Positions 7,261 to 9,026 of a stretch of DNA of 9,026 nucleotides are shown here, piece by piece. The translations under genes were made by a program, and so were the position numbers. The DNA comes from an uncultured Oscillospiraceae bacterium. GTDB taxonomy: Bacteria > Bacillota > Clostridia > Oscillospirales > Oscillospiraceae. The notes below the pieces were generated by a model, which worked only from the letters and a program-made list of their open reading frames with translations, searched no databases and was not told the origin of the DNA. How positions within the stretch are numbered: the first letter of the stretch is position 1; each line of letters starts with the position of its first letter. The DNA lies in contig CAKUNB010000061.1 of assembly GCA_934668285.1 (NCBI GenBank), forward strand, positions 1 through 9,026, read 5' to 3'.

Positions 7261-7280
7261 GCGGAGCCAAAGCGCTCCGC
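7261..7280 (+). repeat. Leader hairpin just upstream of the rnj ribosome binding site
   Basis: GCGGAGC (7261-7267) and GCTCCGC (7274-7280) form a perfect 7-base-pair stem with a 6-base loop. It ends 6 bases before AAGGAG (7287-7292). It leaves the ribosome binding site open, but could protect the transcript or serve as a regulatory structure. Confidence 0.55.
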
Positions 7281-7286
7281 AGCAAG

Positions 7287-7292
7287 AAGGAG
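7287..7292 (+). promoter_or_regulatory. Ribosome binding site that fixes the rnj TTG start
   Basis: AAGGAG lies 8 bases before TTG 7301. Homology to RNase J begins only after that codon, so this site settles the start against the upstream in-frame ATG at 7181. Confidence 0.88.
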
Positions 7293-7300
7293 ATTTTAAT

Positions 7301-8956
7301 TTGGCAGAAAAACTGAAAATCATTCCTCTGGGCGGTCTGAACGAAATCGGAAAGAACATGACCGTTCTGGAGTACGGAAAGGACATGATCGTGGTCGACT
7401 GCGGTCTGGGCTTTCCGGAGGACGATATGTACGGCGTGGATCTGGTGATCCCCGACGTGACGTATCTTGCAAAGAACCAGAAGAAGCTGCGCGGCTTTTT
7501 CATCACGCACGGCCACGAGGACCACATCGGCGCGCTGCCGTACGTTTTGCAGGCCGTTAATGCGCCGGTACACGCAACGCCCCTGACGCTGGGCCTCATC
7601 AAGCTCAAGCTGGAGGAGCACAACCTCTTGAAAAAGTGCCAGCTTGTGACCCACAAGCCCGGCGACGTGGTCAAGGCGGGCTGCTTCACGATCGAGTTTA
7701 TCCATGTGAACCATTCCATCGCAGATGCCGTTGCCTTCGCGATCAAAACGCCGGTCGGCACGGTGATTATGACGGGCGACTTCAAGATTGACCCGACGGC
7801 GGAGGACGGCATGACCGATCTCGGCCGCTTTGGCATGCTGGGCAAGGAGGGCGTTTATGCGCTCCTGATGGACTCGACCAACGTCGAGCGGCAGGGCTAC
7901 ACCCCGTCGGAATCCATCGTCGCCGAGGGACTTGACCGGCACTTCAAGGGCTGCCGCAACCGCATCATCGTGACGACCTTCGCCTCGAATATGCACCGGA
8001 TCCAGGCCGTGCTGGCCATTGCCCACCGCTACGGCCGCAAGGTCGCCGTCACGGGCCGCAGCATGGAGAATATTATGAAGGTCGCCACGGAGCTGGGCTA
8101 TCTCAACATCCCGCCGGACACGCTGGTGGACATCAATCAGATCAAATCCATCCCGAAGGACAAGCTGGTCATCGTTTCCACCGGCTCGCAGGGTGAGAAT
8201 ATGTCGGCGCTCTACCGCATGGCGTTTTCCAGCCACAAGCAGGTCGAAATTCAGCCCGGCGACAAGATCATCATCTCCGCCTCCGCGATTCCCGGCAACG
8301 AAAAGGCCGTTTCGCGCATCATCAACGAGCTGTACAGCAAGGACGCGGACGTGATCTACGACAAGCTGGAGGGACTGCACGTTTCCGGCCATGCCTGCTG
8401 CGAGGAGCTGAAGATCATCCATGCGCTGACAAAGCCCCGCTTCTTCATCCCCGTCCACGGCGAGCAGCGGCATCTGCACAAGCACGCGGCGCTGGCCCGC
8501 TCGATGGGCATGAATCCGAAAAATATCCTGATTGCCGATATCGGCAGGGTCATTGAATGTACCCCCAAGACCTGCCGCCTCGGCGGGACGGTGCCCGCAG
8601 GGAAGATTCTCGTGGACGGCACGGGTGTCGGCGATGTCGGCAGCGTCGTGCTGCGCGACCGCAAGCATCTGGCGCAGGACGGCATGATCGTCGTGTGCGT
8701 CAACCTGTCCAGCGAGGACGGCTCTGTCCTCTCCGGCCCGGATATCATTTCGCGCGGCTTCGTGTATATGAAGGAGAACGAGGATCTGATGGAGGCGCTG
8801 CGCATGATCGTCATGCGCTCGCTGGATAACTGCCGCAGCCGCAATATTTCCGACTGGGCGACCATCAAATCCACCATCAAGGGCGACATGAGTCAGTACC
8901 TCTTTAAGACGACCAAACGCAACCCGATGATCCTTCCTGTCATCATGGAAATTTAA
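7301..8956 (+). CDS. rnj: Ribonuclease J (metallo-beta-lactamase / beta-CASP)
   Basis: RNase J is a cytoplasmic 5'-to-3' exoribonuclease and endonuclease central to mRNA decay and rRNA/tRNA maturation in bacteria lacking RNase E. The 551 residues from TTG 7301 match the usual length of about 555 for RNase J1. Visible are the N-terminal KIIPLGGLNEIGKN (6-19), the zinc motif HGHEDHIG (70-77), NHSI with H138, TGDFK with D160, and the beta-CASP insert with TTFASN (225-230), GRSMEN (252-257) and STGSQGE (293-299). Beyond it are SGHA (362-365) and the last metal-ligand histidine in PVHGE (H386). The C-terminal domain (about 450-551) has SGPDIISRGFVYM and ends KRNPMILPVIMEI, as in J1. Only one paralogue lies in the window, and J1 versus J2 cannot be assigned firmly. 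It is transcribed divergently from gdpP by its own promoter and is followed by a strong hairpin, so it looks monocistronic. The leader hairpin leaves room for autoregulation, which is inference. Confidence 0.97.
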   Translation: MAEKLKIIPLGGLNEIGKNMTVLEYGKDMIVVDCGLGFPEDDMYGVDLVIPDVTYLAKNQKKLRGFFITHGHEDHIGALPYVLQAVNAPVHATPLTLGLIKLKLEEHNLLKKCQLVTHKPGDVVKAGCFTIEFIHVNHSIADAVAFAIKTPVGTVIMTGDFKIDPTAEDGMTDLGRFGMLGKEGVYALLMDSTNVERQGYTPSESIVAEGLDRHFKGCRNRIIVTTFASNMHRIQAVLAIAHRYGRKVAVTGRSMENIMKVATELGYLNIPPDTLVDINQIKSIPKDKLVIVSTGSQGENMSALYRMAFSSHKQVEIQPGDKIIISASAIPGNEKAVSRIINELYSKDADVIYDKLEGLHVSGHACCEELKIIHALTKPRFFIPVHGEQRHLHKHAALARSMGMNPKNILIADIGRVIECTPKTCRLGGTVPAGKILVDGTGVGDVGSVVLRDRKHLAQDGMIVVCVNLSSEDGSVLSGPDIISRGFVYMKENEDLMEALRMIVMRSLDNCRSRNISDWATIKSTIKGDMSQYLFKTTKRNPMILPVIMEI

Positions 8957-8961
8957 CAGCC

Positions 8962-8993
8962 CAGCGGCGGGATGGAACACCATCCCGCCGCTG
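8962..8993 (+). terminator. Strong hairpin after rnj, probable terminator
   Basis: A perfect 14-base-pair stem, CAGCGGCGGGATGG with CCATCCCGCCGCTG, surrounds the loop AACA and begins 6 bases after the rnj stop. The run after the stem is TTGGTACTTCAGTT, not a proper T tract. It may therefore terminate weakly, block 3' exonucleases, or need a factor. Confidence 0.7.
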
Positions 8994-8995
8994 TT

Positions 8996-9026
8996 GGTAC
9001 TTCAGTTGATGCGTAGGGGCCGATGC
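8996..9026. repeat. Partial dispersed repeat (GTAGGG type) at the window edge
   Basis: GGTACT (8996-9001) and ATGCGTAGGG (9009-9018) repeat the arrangement at 4436-4459, with one base of length difference between the blocks. The following GGCCGATGC looks like the left arm of a GC hairpin whose right arm is outside the window. Confidence 0.5.

Larger units (their letters stand above)
6981..7300. other. Divergent intergenic region between gdpP and rnj
   Basis: These 320 bases hold no credible gene. They contain the gdpP leader with a small hairpin (7025-7038), the leftward promoter (-10 at 7069-7074), a pyrimidine-rich plus-strand tract (about 7078-7128), the rightward promoter (-10 at 7161-7166), and a roughly 128-base rnj leader with a hairpin just before the ribosome binding site. 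Open frames running through it belong to upstream extensions of gdpP and rnj and lack family homology. Confidence 0.8.

Noticed and set aside
7181..7300. A 40-codon N-terminal extension of rnj from ATG 7181, or a leader peptide there
   Set aside because: The ATG is only a few bases from the predicted transcript start, with a G run too close to serve as a ribosome binding site. RNase J homology starts at TTG 7301, which has an ideal site.
7160..8983. A 607-codon open frame on the minus strand covering all of rnj
   Set aside because: It is the antisense shadow of a GC-rich gene. Its protein is His/Asp/Val-rich with no recognisable fold or motif, and the plus-strand frame is unmistakable RNase J.
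1..9026. A new defence, mobile or biosynthetic system
   Set aside because: All seven genes belong to well-known core families with intact motifs, and no unassigned gene larger than about 60 codons remains.

Overview
The window is a housekeeping stretch of a Gram-positive genome of the class Clostridia. The evidence is the gene set (GdpP, RNase J, TilS-Hpt-FtsH), strong AGGAGG-type ribosome binding sites and TTG/GTG starts. By eye the DNA is GC-rich, and it carries short intergenic repeats containing a GTAGGG core followed by a GC hairpin. I associate that combination with gut Oscillospirales/Ruminococcaceae-type genomes. The placement below class level is inference.

Layout. Positions 1-6980 hold six collinear minus-strand genes. 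In transcription order they are gdpP (6980-4995), rplI (4977-4531), dnaB (4383-3028), tilS (3038-1695), hpt (1693-1154) and ftsH (1132 to beyond position 1, so truncated at its C-terminal end). A 320-base divergent intergenic region (6981-7300) carries two back-to-back promoters, both with an extended -10 (TGnTATAAT). One reads left into gdpP and the other reads right into rnj. The gene rnj (7301-8956, plus strand) encodes RNase J. It is followed by a strong hairpin, and then by the start of an intergenic repeat that runs off the window.

How the genes fit together. In B. subtilis, gdpP-rplI-dnaB and tilS-hpt-ftsH are two separate conserved neighbourhoods. Here they sit end to end on one strand, with tilS starting inside the end of dnaB and hpt starting one base after tilS. 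The products cover c-di-AMP turnover, the large ribosomal subunit, the replicative helicase, tRNA-Ile decoding, purine salvage and membrane proteolysis. The divergent RNase J is the main 5'-to-3' mRNA decay enzyme of this lineage.

No undescribed defence, mobile or biosynthetic system is visible. The points most worth a second look are regulatory: an AT-rich island inside tilS that looks like an internal promoter for hpt-ftsH, an 86-base inverted-repeat-bounded element between rplI and dnaB with a related piece after rnj, and the twin extended -10 divergent promoter.
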